The notes beneath the pieces are model-generated. The model had not been told where the DNA came from. It searched no databases and worked only from the letters and a program-made list of their open reading frames with translations. 64,000 bases of DNA from Aestuariivita boseongensis. GTDB taxonomy: Bacteria; Pseudomonadota; Alphaproteobacteria; Rhodobacterales; Rhodobacteraceae. The stretch covers positions 38,951 through 102,950 of the forward strand of contig NZ_JXYH01000009.1 in assembly GCF_001262635.1 (NCBI RefSeq), given 5' to 3'. The position numbers and the translations under genes were made by a program. This document shows, one piece after another, positions 53,457 to 61,470 of this stretch; the first letter of the stretch is position 1, and each line of letters opens with the position of its first letter.

Positions 53457-55150
53457 CGGTCGGTATCGTCATGCTGGTGCATACCGCACTGCACAGGGCT
53501 GAACAGGTGGCGCGCCACTGGACGGCGGCTGGGTGTCCGGTGGTGATCCATGTGGATCTGAACGTATCGCGCAAGGCCTATCGCGCGTTCGAGGATGCCC
53601 TGTCGGATGATCCGCTGATCCGGTTTTCCAAGCGGCACCGCTGCGAATGGGGTCGCTGGGGGCTTGTGGCGGCAACGCAATCGGCGTCGGAACTGATGCT
53701 GAAAGCTTATGCCGATGTGAGCCATGTTTACCTGACCTCAGGCTCTTGCCTGCCGCTGCGTCCGGTTGATGAACTGATTGATTACCTGGCGGCCAGCCCC
53801 CGAACCGATTTTATCGAAAGCGCCACAACCGCCGATGTGCCCTGGACCGTGGGCGGGCTTGATGAAGAACGGTTTACCTTGCGCTTTCCGTTCTCGTGGA
53901 AGCGCCATCGCCGGCTTTTCGATCTGTCTGTCGATATCCAGCGCAGGCTGCACCTGAAACGCAAAGTACCGTCCGGTCTTGTGCCCCATATGGGCAGTCA
54001 ATGGTGGTGTCTGACCCGGCAAACCCTTTCTGCCATCCTGCAGGATCCGGCGCGTGAGGCCTATGACCGGTATTTCAGCCAGGTCTGGATCCCGGACGAG
54101 AGTTACTTCCAGACGCTTGTGCGGCTTTATTCAAGCAATATCGAAAGCCGGTCGCTGACCCTTTCGAAATTCGATTTCCAGGGCAAACCGCATATTTTCT
54201 ATGACGATCACCTGCAGCTTTTGCGCCGGTCGGACTGCTTTGTCGCGCGCAAGATCTGGCCTCAGGCGAACCGGCTTTACGAGGTGTTCCTGAACCCGCC
54301 TGAAGGCGCGCAGAAACAGACCGAACCGAACCCTGGCAAGATCGACCGTATCTTTGCCAAGGCCGTGGAGCGCCGCACGCGCGGGCGGCCGGGCCTGTAC
54401 ATGCACAGCCGTTTTCCGAACGAGGATTGGGAGAATGGCGTGACCTGCAGCCCCTATTCCGTGTTCGAAGGCTTCACCGAATTGTTCGACAATTTCGAAA
54501 CCTGGCTGTCCAAGGCGACGGGCGCGCGGGTGCATGGCCATCTGTTTGCGCCTGACCGGGCCGAATTCGCCGGGGGCCAGACCATGATCAACGGCTGTTT
54601 GCCCGACAGCGCCGCGATCCGCGATTATGAACCCAAGGCGTTTCTGACCAGTCTGATCTGGAACACGCGGGGCGAACGGCAGATTTTTCAGTATGGGCCG
54701 GGCGATAATCAGAAAATCAGCTGGCTTCTGGCCAAGGACCCGAATGCGCAGATCTCGGTCATTTCGGGGGCCTGGGCGGTGCCGCTGTTCAAGACCAACC
54801 GCAACTTCGCCGATCTGAGGGCTGAGGCGGCCGAGCTTCAGCGCATCGAAAGCAAACATCTGGATGTGCTGCGGTCGGTCCATGCGAAGGCCCGCATTCG
54901 GATCTGGACAATGGCCGAATTCATCGAAGCCCCGATGGAGCCGCTGCAGACGATCCTTGATGAAATCGGGACGGTCCATGACCGCCGTTTGGCCGAAGCG
55001 CCCAAAATGGTGGATCTGGAAGGGTTCGGGCAGTTCCTGCAGAACCTGAAAAACCAGGGAATGCACCCGTATCTTATGGGCGACTTCCCCGTCGATCCCG
55101 CGCCTGTCAATCAGCCGCGCCCGCCGCGCAAACCCTATCTGGTCAGGTGA
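53453..55150 (+). CDS. Core-2/I-branching-type glycosyltransferase (GT14) with long C-terminal domain
   Basis: Protein of 565 residues. The first 260 or so resemble the beta-1,6-N-acetylglucosaminyltransferase (GT14) group, also seen with bacterial xylosyl- and glucuronyltransferases: GIVMLVHTALHRAEQ, VVIHVDLNVS, VYLTSGSCLPLRP, HMGSQWWCLTRQT and WIPDESYFQTL. About 290 further residues form a second domain that I do not recognise (from TRGRPGLYMHSRFPN on), with HGHLFAPDRAEFAGGQT and YGPGDNQKISW blocks. It is coupled to the gene before it and six bases from the sulfotransferase gene, so branched and sulfated sugars may be made together. Confidence 0.82.
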   Translation: MTVGIVMLVHTALHRAEQVARHWTAAGCPVVIHVDLNVSRKAYRAFEDALSDDPLIRFSKRHRCEWGRWGLVAATQSASELMLKAYADVSHVYLTSGSCLPLRPVDELIDYLAASPRTDFIESATTADVPWTVGGLDEERFTLRFPFSWKRHRRLFDLSVDIQRRLHLKRKVPSGLVPHMGSQWWCLTRQTLSAILQDPAREAYDRYFSQVWIPDESYFQTLVRLYSSNIESRSLTLSKFDFQGKPHIFYDDHLQLLRRSDCFVARKIWPQANRLYEVFLNPPEGAQKQTEPNPGKIDRIFAKAVERRTRGRPGLYMHSRFPNEDWENGVTCSPYSVFEGFTELFDNFETWLSKATGARVHGHLFAPDRAEFAGGQTMINGCLPDSAAIRDYEPKAFLTSLIWNTRGERQIFQYGPGDNQKISWLLAKDPNAQISVISGAWAVPLFKTNRNFADLRAEAAELQRIESKHLDVLRSVHAKARIRIWTMAEFIEAPMEPLQTILDEIGTVHDRRLAEAPKMVDLEGFGQFLQNLKNQGMHPYLMGDFPVDPAPVNQPRPPRKPYLVR

Positions 55151-55156
55151 TCATCC

Positions 55157-56590
55157 ATGGCGCGATTTGAATATTTCGTGGTCCTCGCGGAAATGCGCAC
55201 CGGGTCGAATTTCCTTGAAACCAACCTGAACAGTTTTGATGGCGTCACCTGTCATGGGGAGGCGTTCAACCCCCATTTCATCGGCTATCCCACGCAAGAC
55301 GCGCTGTTGGGTCTGACACGGGCAGAACGTGACAGTGATCCGATGCGGCTTTTGTCGCTGATCAAACGACAACCGGGCGAGCTGGGTGGCTTTCGGTATT
55401 TCCACGACCACGACCCGCGTGTGCTGGACTTCCTGCTGGATGATCCCGCCTGCGCCAAGATCATCCTGACGCGCAATCCGCTGGACAGCTATGTGTCGTG
55501 GAAGATCGCGCAGGCTACCGGGCAGTGGAAACTGACCAATGTGCAAAAGCGCAAGGCGGCGAAAGCGCAATTCGATGCGGATGAATTCGCGGCCCATGTG
55601 GAGGCGCTGCAAAGCTTTCAGGTGACGGTTCTGAACCGGCTGCAGATCACCGGGCAGACGCCTTTTTATGTGGCCTATGAAGACCTGCAATCGGTCGATG
55701 TGATGAACGGGTTGGCGCAGTGGCTGGGAATCGACGCGCGGCTTGAGGGTTTGTCGAAGAACCTCAAACGCCAGAACCCCCAGCCCCTGGTCGAGAAAGT
55801 TGCGAACCCCGGCCAGATGGTGGAGGCCGTGGGGCGTCTGGATCAGTTCAACCTGACGCGCACGCCGAATTTCGAACCACGTCGGGGCGCGGCGGTGCCC
55901 AGCTATGTCGCGGCGCGGGAGGCGCCCTTGATGTACCTGCCAGTCAAAGGCGGACCCGAACGGCAGGTGGAGGCGTGGCTCGCATCCCTTGACGGCGTGT
56001 CGCGCGGCGATCTGCATCGCAAGATGAACCAGAAAGACCTGCGCGAATGGATGCGCGCCCATCCTGGCCATCGGCGATTCACCGTGTTGCCGCACCCGTT
56101 GGAGCGGGCGCATCACGCCTTTTGCACCAAGATCCTGTCAACCGGTCTCGGACATTTCGGCCAGCTGCGGCGCAGCTTGCGGAAGAACTTTGATTTGCCC
56201 ATCCCGGAGGAGATGCCAGACCCCGGTTACAGCGCCGCGGATCACCGCAAGGCGTTTTCGGTCTTTCTGGATTTCGTGAAGGCCAATCTGGCGGGCCAGA
56301 CCGCTTTGCGCGTCGATGCCTTCTGGTGCACGCAGTCGCAAATCCTGCAGGGTTTCAGCGAATTTGCCTTGCCTGATCTGGTTATTCGCGCGCAGGACGC
56401 AGCGACTGATCTGCCAGCGCTTGCCGAACGTCTTGGTTGCGCGCCCAAACCTTTGCCGGATGTACCGTCAGCAGACACGCCCTATGACCTGGCTGATATC
56501 TATGACGATGCGCTGGAAGCGCAGATCGCCGATGTCTATCAGCGCGATTACATCATGTTTGGGTTTGGCCCCTGGGGTCAGGCTGCCTGA
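55157..56590 (+). CDS. NodH-like sulfotransferase, apparently double-domain
   Basis: PAPS-dependent sulfotransferase of 477 residues. The first domain shows the 5'-phosphosulfate loop AEMRTGSNFLETNL (about 10-24), the Stf0/NodH-type HGEAFNPHFIG, and the 3'-phosphate block LTRNPLDSYVSWKIA (about 103-117). After residue 290 a second stretch reads FTVLPHPLERAHHAFC, like the 3'-phosphate block of another sulfotransferase domain, but its first loop is degenerate. It would sulfate a sugar of the surface glycan. The gene ends the glycosyltransferase run, and its last 13 bases overlap ptsN on the opposite strand. Confidence 0.83.
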   Translation: MARFEYFVVLAEMRTGSNFLETNLNSFDGVTCHGEAFNPHFIGYPTQDALLGLTRAERDSDPMRLLSLIKRQPGELGGFRYFHDHDPRVLDFLLDDPACAKIILTRNPLDSYVSWKIAQATGQWKLTNVQKRKAAKAQFDADEFAAHVEALQSFQVTVLNRLQITGQTPFYVAYEDLQSVDVMNGLAQWLGIDARLEGLSKNLKRQNPQPLVEKVANPGQMVEAVGRLDQFNLTRTPNFEPRRGAAVPSYVAAREAPLMYLPVKGGPERQVEAWLASLDGVSRGDLHRKMNQKDLREWMRAHPGHRRFTVLPHPLERAHHAFCTKILSTGLGHFGQLRRSLRKNFDLPIPEEMPDPGYSAADHRKAFSVFLDFVKANLAGQTALRVDAFWCTQSQILQGFSEFALPDLVIRAQDAATDLPALAERLGCAPKPLPDVPSADTPYDLADIYDDALEAQIADVYQRDYIMFGFGPWGQAA

Positions 56591-57042
56591 ACCGACCGCC
56601 CTTCGGTCAGGATGGCATAAAGCGTCGCTGCATCGGAATTGGCCCGCAGTTTCGAACACAGCGTCGTGTCCCGCAAAGTGCGGGACACCAGGGCAAGCGC
56701 CTTGAGATGCTCAACCCCTGCTTCTTCCGGGGCGAAAAGCGCGAATGCGATATCGACCGGCTGGCGATCGACCGCGCCAAAGTCGATCGGCTTTTCCAGC
56801 AGAACAAAGGTGCCCGCCACCGAAGTCAGGCCGGGCAAACGGGCGTGAGGCAGGGCGACGCCGTGGCCCACACCGGTAGGGCCAAGGCTCTCACGCTCAA
56901 GAAGCGCCTCGACCGTGCGATCTGCGGGCAGGCCATAAACCGCGTCCCCCAGATCGCCGATGTCGTGAAACAGGCGCTTCTTGCTGGATACTGTGGACAG
57001 GACTTTAACAGCCTCAGGTTTGAGGATGGTGGACAATTCCAT
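56578..57042 (-). CDS. ptsN: Nitrogen PTS EIIA component
   Basis: EIIA-Ntr protein of 154 residues, a phosphoryl-accepting regulator that links nitrogen and carbon state with potassium transport and enzyme activities. The phosphorylated histidine is H66 in GVALPHARLPG, in the expected fold (ESLGPTGVGHG before it). The ATG at 57042 has GGAG about ten bases upstream; an ATG at 57057 would add five residues. It follows hpf by 50 bases, as in many proteobacteria. Its 3' end overlaps the convergent sulfotransferase gene. Confidence 0.93.
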   Translation of the reverse strand: MELSTILKPEAVKVLSTVSSKKRLFHDIGDLGDAVYGLPADRTVEALLERESLGPTGVGHGVALPHARLPGLTSVAGTFVLLEKPIDFGAVDRQPVDIAFALFAPEEAGVEHLKALALVSRTLRDTTLCSKLRANSDAATLYAILTEGRSVQAA

Positions 57043-57092
57043 TTGTCTTTGCTCCATACCGCCCGCTGTAACGGACAGCCCCCAAGATTTGG

Positions 57093-57662
57093 TTAAGATC
57101 CAGGGTCGATCCAGCCGATATTCCCGTCATCGCGACGGTACACGACATTGACCCCGTCTTTCCCTTCGTTCCTAAACACGAGAACCGGAGCCCCTGCCAA
57201 TTCCATCTGCATCACGGCTTCCCCAACCGACAGCGACGGTATCTGGGTTTCCATCTCGGCGACGATGATTGGCTGGAGCGATTCCGGCTCACCGTCATCA
57301 CTCGTTTCTTCAGCGGCGAGGATATACGAGGACGCGCCAAAAAGTTCAACCGGTTCCGAGCGATCCTTGTGATGGTCTTTCAGCCTGCGCTTGTATCGGC
57401 GCAGCTGTTTCTCCATTTTCTCGGCGCAGCCGTCAAAAGCTGCATAAATTTCAGTAGCATGCGCTTTGGCCTGCGCGGTCAATCCGGTCGACAGGTGTAC
57501 AGTCGCCTCGCAAACATATTCATGCGCGGACTTGGAAAACACGACATTCGCGTCGGTCGGACGTTCGGCATACTTTTCAACGATTCCGCCCAGTTCAGTT
57601 TCGACATGGGTTTGCAATGCGGCTCCGATATCGATCTGTTTTCCGGTGATTTGATAGCGCAT
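57093..57662 (-). CDS. hpf: Ribosome hibernation promoting factor, long form
   Basis: Binds the ribosome in slow growth and promotes 100S dimers. The N-terminal domain (1-105) shows YQITGKQIDIGAALQTHVE and the basic helix EKMEKQLRRYKRRLKDHH. After a linker, the C-terminal dimerisation domain (about 130-189) shows PSLSVGEAVMQMELAGAP and VVYRRDDGNIGWI. That is the long HPF form of 189 residues. AAGGAG precedes the ATG at 57662. ptsN follows. The usual rpoN gene between lptB and hpf is missing here. Confidence 0.95.
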   Translation of the reverse strand: MRYQITGKQIDIGAALQTHVETELGGIVEKYAERPTDANVVFSKSAHEYVCEATVHLSTGLTAQAKAHATEIYAAFDGCAEKMEKQLRRYKRRLKDHHKDRSEPVELFGASSYILAAEETSDDGEPESLQPIIVAEMETQIPSLSVGEAVMQMELAGAPVLVFRNEGKDGVNVVYRRDDGNIGWIDPGS

Positions 57663-57909
57663 GTGGTCTCCTTCACATTGGTCGCTCAAAACCTGCCGAT
57701 CCCGGTTTGGCCCGGGATTCGCGGTGTTTTCAACTTGGATTGGGTGTTTTGGTTCCACCCTGGCCTTTGCTTTGACCCGACCCATTCCGCAGGCGGAGGG
57801 TTGGAACAATCGACTGGGGCCGTTGCAGAACCATACCTGTATTTGAGGACATGGCCCTCAACCTGTCAACGAAAAGCGGCTGATGAAACAACGCTTGGCA
57901 GAGAATTTT

Positions 57910-58668
57910 TCAGGAAATGCGGAACGTGTCGCCCAGATAGACGCGGCGCACGTTTTCGTTTTCGACAACGTCCTTGGGTGTGCCTGACATAAGCACCTGA
58001 CCATCGTGCAGGATATAGGCGCGATCCACGATCTCAAGCGTTTCGCGCACGTTGTGATCGGTGATCAGAACGCCGATTCCCCGTTTTTTCAGATCGGCGA
58101 CCAGATGACGGATATCCCCGACCGAAATCGGATCGACCCCGGCGAAGGGTTCGTCCAAAAGCAGGTATTTCGGGTCGGCTGCAAGGCAGCGCGCGATTTC
58201 GACCCGCCGTCGTTCACCACCCGACAGTGCCAGCGCCGGAGCCCGGCGCAGGTGTTCGATGGAAAACTCGGACAGCAACTCTTCCAGCCGCTCGCGCTTC
58301 TTGTGGCGGTCGGAATAGGTGATGTCGAGGATGGCCGAGATATTGTCTTCGACATTCAGCCCGCGAAAGATCGACATTTCCTGCGGCAGATACCCGATAC
58401 CCAGCCGCGCGCGGCGGTACATCGGCAGGGTGGTCACGTCCTGACCATCGACGATGACTTTGCCTGCTTCGGGAAAGACCAGACCGGCGATGGCATAAAA
58501 GGTCGTCGTCTTGCCCGATCCATTGGGGCCCAGAAGCGCCACAACCTCGGCCGGGTTCAGGTCCATGGTCACATCGCGGATGACCACCCGCTTGCGATAG
58601 GATTTGCGCAGTTTGTCCACGCGCAGGCCGACCGCGCCTTCGGTTACCTTAAGCTCGGGGCGCGCCAT
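57910..58668 (-). CDS. lptB: LPS export ABC transporter ATPase LptB
   Basis: Cytoplasmic ATPase of 252 residues that drives LptFG to lift LPS from the inner membrane into the Lpt bridge. It shows Walker A GPNGSGKTTTFY, the LPQEMSIFRGL Q-loop region, the signature LSGGERRRVEIAR and Walker B YLLLDEPFAGVDP, all with LptB spacing. It follows lptA by two bases. The 247 bases between it and hpf hold no gene; the rpoN gene usual in that place is absent. Confidence 0.96.
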   Translation of the reverse strand: MARPELKVTEGAVGLRVDKLRKSYRKRVVIRDVTMDLNPAEVVALLGPNGSGKTTTFYAIAGLVFPEAGKVIVDGQDVTTLPMYRRARLGIGYLPQEMSIFRGLNVEDNISAILDITYSDRHKKRERLEELLSEFSIEHLRRAPALALSGGERRRVEIARCLAADPKYLLLDEPFAGVDPISVGDIRHLVADLKKRGIGVLITDHNVRETLEIVDRAYILHDGQVLMSGTPKDVVENENVRRVYLGDTFRIS

Positions 58669-58670
58669 GC

Positions 58671-59159
58671 TTAATCACCGCTGCGCAGAATCGTTGTCAC
58701 ACGACCCACCATTTGCGCGGACCCGGTGGTCAGGTTCACGGTCATTTTCTCGGAAGTCAGGGCGCTGGGCCCTTGGGTCAGCAGCACATTGCCGGTCATC
58801 ACGATCACACCGCTGTCGATGGTATAATCGGCGCGGTTTGCCTCGGCGGCGTCGGGGCCGCTGACAAGGGTCACGCCGCCGGTTGCTTCCATCCGGGCGA
58901 TGGCCCGTGTATCCGCGTCATAGACAACAAGAACGCGCGGTGCCGAGAGCCGCATATCCCCCTGAGAGATCAGGACATTGCCCTGAAAGATCGCTTCCCC
59001 GGTTTCCTGGTCAACGTCCAGCGCGTCGGCGGTGACTTCCACTGGAAGCTTCGTGTCGACCTGCAGGGCACCGAAAGACACACGTGTTTCCTGCGCCGAA
59101 GTGACCGTCGCAAAACTAAAAAAGCAAAGACAAATTGTTAGAATACGCAGGAGGGTCAT
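58671..59159 (-). CDS. lptA: LPS transport periplasmic protein LptA
   Basis: Periplasmic bridge protein of 162 residues that carries LPS from LptC to the outer-membrane LptD. A signal peptide ends near VTSA (residue 22). The mature part has the beta-jellyroll repeats of the OstA fold: VTADALDVDQETGEAIFQGN, then MRLSAPRVLVVYD and VIVMTGNVLLTQGPSAL. GAGGG stands before the ATG, which overlaps the lptC stop (ATGA). Short length is normal for the family. Confidence 0.92.
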   Translation of the reverse strand: MTLLRILTICLCFFSFATVTSAQETRVSFGALQVDTKLPVEVTADALDVDQETGEAIFQGNVLISQGDMRLSAPRVLVVYDADTRAIARMEATGGVTLVSGPDAAEANRADYTIDSGVIVMTGNVLLTQGPSALTSEKMTVNLTTGSAQMVGRVTTILRSGD

Positions 59160-59761
59160 GGACGATCTTCTACATCTTTCGGGTCATATATCAGTTTCAC
59201 ACCGTCTTTGAAAAGCAAATGGGCGTCATCACCTTCAGAATTGGCGCTCAACTGCATCTGTCCGGCCTCCAAAGTGCCGAAAGGCGCCTGTCCAGAGACC
59301 GGGCCGTCACTGCGCAGATCCAGTTCCTTGATACGGCTTTCCAGCGCATCGGTGATCAACGAGTATCCGTTGGTGGTCTGAATTTGGACATCGCCAATGA
59401 ACCGCGCGATATCGCCATTTGGGTCGAACGAGCCGGTCAGCGCCTCAAGCGTCACGTTGTTCCCACTTGAAAGGGTAATCTGCGCCTTCAGGTCCGCGGC
59501 CTGTGCCAGAGCCGTTTCGCTTTCTGGTTTGGCTGTCGAAGCTGTAATGATGATTTGATCGCCGCCCGATGTGGTACCCGAAAAATAGGGCGCCGTGATC
59601 AACCCTTCCCGCAGGCGTTCGCTGATCTCCGCTTCGCCAAAGGGTAATGTCGTGGTTGGATCGACGCTGCGCGAGAGCAGGAACAGCGTGGACAACAGCC
59701 CAAGCGCGGTCAGTGGCAGCAAAACCTTAAGGAAGGCGACAAGGCGCGAATATCCATCCAC
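59156..59761 (-). CDS. lptC: LPS export protein LptC
   Basis: Bitopic inner-membrane protein of 201 residues that passes LPS from LptBFG to LptA. One membrane helix near residues 7-28 (AFLKVLLPLTALGLLSTLFL) is followed by a periplasmic beta-jellyroll with weak repeats. Sequence is divergent, as is common for LptC, so the call rests on size, topology, low similarity and its place in the kdsD-lptC-lptA-lptB run. The GTG start has AGGAG six bases upstream. The stop overlaps the lptA start. Confidence 0.87.
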   Translation of the reverse strand: MDGYSRLVAFLKVLLPLTALGLLSTLFLLSRSVDPTTTLPFGEAEISERLREGLITAPYFSGTTSGGDQIIITASTAKPESETALAQAADLKAQITLSSGNNVTLEALTGSFDPNGDIARFIGDVQIQTTNGYSLITDALESRIKELDLRSDGPVSGQAPFGTLEAGQMQLSANSEGDDAHLLFKDGVKLIYDPKDVEDRP

Positions 59762-59770
59762 ATCGCGCTC

Positions 59771-60730
59771 CTATCCCAGACCGGCACGCAGGCAGTCATG
59801 GATGTGGATCAGCCCAAGCGCAGAGGGGCCCTTTTCGGGATCAACGACAAAAAGGCAGGTGATCTTGCGCTTGTTCATCACGGCAACCGCTTCTTCCGCA
59901 AGGGCGTCGGGCCGGATGGTGGTCGGTGCGGCGGTCATCACGTCACGGGCGGTCTGGGACAGTAGCCCCTCCATATGACGGCGCAGGTCGCCATCGGTGA
60001 TGATGCCCGTCAGCGCGCCGTCATCGGTTGCGACGCCAACCACGCCAAAGGATTTCTGGCTGATCTCCAGCAGTGCATCGCTCATCGCGGTGTCGACACT
60101 GACCATGGGAATGGCGTCGCCGGTGTGCATCAGATCGCGCACGCGGCTCAACTGCGCACCCAGCTTGCCACCGGGGTGAAATTCGCGGAAATGCTCGGCG
60201 GTGAAGCGGCGGTGTTCCATCAGGGCGACGGCCAGCGCATCGCCCAGCGCCAGCGTCATTGTGGTTGAACAGGTGGGCACAACGCCGGTTCCGCATGCCT
60301 CTCCGGCCTGGGGCAGGGGCAGAACGATATCCGACTGGCTGGCCAGAGTGCTGTCGGGGCGGCTGGTCATCCCGATCAGGGGGATGCCGAAACGGCGGGC
60401 ATAGATCAGCAGGTTCGCCAGTTCGGGCGCTTCCCCGGAATTCGAGATCGCCAGAACCGTGTCTGCCTGTGTGATCATGCCCAGATCGCCATGGCTGGCT
60501 TCGGCTGGGTGCACGAATTGCGCAGGCGTTCCGGTACTGGCCAGTGTCGCCGCGATCTTCTTCGCGATGTGGCCCGACTTGCCGATCCCTGTGACAATTA
60601 CCCGGCCCTTGGTGTCCAGGACTTGCGCCACGGCCGCGTCAAACCGGTCGTCCAGCGATCCCGCCAGCGTTGTCAACGCTTCGGCTTCCGTCGCGATGAC
60701 GCGGCGGGCGGTATCCTGATAGGCGGTCAT
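59771..60730 (-). CDS. kdsD: Arabinose-5-phosphate isomerase (KpsF/GutQ type)
   Basis: Makes D-arabinose 5-phosphate from ribulose 5-phosphate, the first step to Kdo. The protein of 319 residues has an SIS sugar-isomerase domain (GRVIVTGIGKSGHIAKKIA, ISNSGEAPELANLL, MTSRPDSTLA) and a C-terminal pair of CBS domains (about 200-318) ending HIHDCLRAGL. The catalytic residues lie in the HPAEASHGDLGM segment. The ATG overlaps the stop of rnd (ATGA). It supports both LPS and any Kdo-containing capsule. Confidence 0.94.
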   Translation of the reverse strand: MTAYQDTARRVIATEAEALTTLAGSLDDRFDAAVAQVLDTKGRVIVTGIGKSGHIAKKIAATLASTGTPAQFVHPAEASHGDLGMITQADTVLAISNSGEAPELANLLIYARRFGIPLIGMTSRPDSTLASQSDIVLPLPQAGEACGTGVVPTCSTTMTLALGDALAVALMEHRRFTAEHFREFHPGGKLGAQLSRVRDLMHTGDAIPMVSVDTAMSDALLEISQKSFGVVGVATDDGALTGIITDGDLRRHMEGLLSQTARDVMTAAPTTIRPDALAEEAVAVMNKRKITCLFVVDPEKGPSALGLIHIHDCLRAGLG

Positions 60731-61341
60731 GAATGGGCGAAGATGTCCGTTTCCGGCCACCCCTCGAGATCCAGCCGGGCGCGGGTGGGCAGGAAATCGA
60801 AACAGGCCTGCGCCATCTCGGTGCGGCCTTCCCGTGTGAGCCTGCCGTTCAACTGCTCCATCAGCTGATGCAGATACAGAACGTCAGAGGCGGCGTATTC
60901 CAGTTGCGCATCGGTCAGCGTTTCCGCCCCCCAATCGCTCATCTGCTGTTGTTTCGAGATATCGACGCCCAGCAATTCCTGAAGCAGGTTCTTCAGACCG
61001 TGCCGGTCGGTATAGGTGCGCACAAGGCGGCTGGCGATCTTGGTGCAATAGACAGGCGCGGTGACCGCGCCAAAGGCATGATAGAGTGCCGCAATATCGA
61101 ACCGGCCAAAGTGGAAGATCTTCAGCACATCGGGGTTTTCCAGCATCGCGCAAAGGTTCGGCGCCGATGTCTGGCCCTTTGTCACCTGCACGATATGCGC
61201 ATCCCCGTCACCGCCCGACAACTGCACCACGCACAGCCGGTCGCGATGAGGGTTCAGGCCCATCGTTTCGCAATCAATGGCTACAACCGGACCAAGGTCC
61301 AGCCCGTCGGGCAGATCGTTCTGATAAAGGTGGTTGGCCAC
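60727..61341 (-). CDS. rnd: Ribonuclease D-type 3'-5' exonuclease, short form
   Basis: RNA or DNA 3'-5' exonuclease of 204 residues of the DEDDy group. The acidic metal ligands are visible in VAIDCETMGL (Asp and Glu), FHFGRFDIAAL and YAASDVLYL with the catalytic Tyr. It has only the exonuclease domain; the two HRDC domains that complete E. coli RNase D (375 residues) are absent, which is the common short form in alphaproteobacteria. A GTG start is used. It heads the kdsD-lpt run with an ATGA overlap. Confidence 0.9.
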   Translation of the reverse strand: MANHLYQNDLPDGLDLGPVVAIDCETMGLNPHRDRLCVVQLSGGDGDAHIVQVTKGQTSAPNLCAMLENPDVLKIFHFGRFDIAALYHAFGAVTAPVYCTKIASRLVRTYTDRHGLKNLLQELLGVDISKQQQMSDWGAETLTDAQLEYAASDVLYLHQLMEQLNGRLTREGRTEMAQACFDFLPTRARLDLEGWPETDIFAHS

Positions 61342-61470
61342 GCGCGTCTTCCTTGTTGTCGATGCCGATCAGATACGGTCTTTGCCGTCCGAAAACAACT
61401 GCCGCAGGGTCAGAGTGGGCAGAGCCCCGCGTGATCGCATATGGTCCCGGAAAAACCCGAGGAGAGACCC

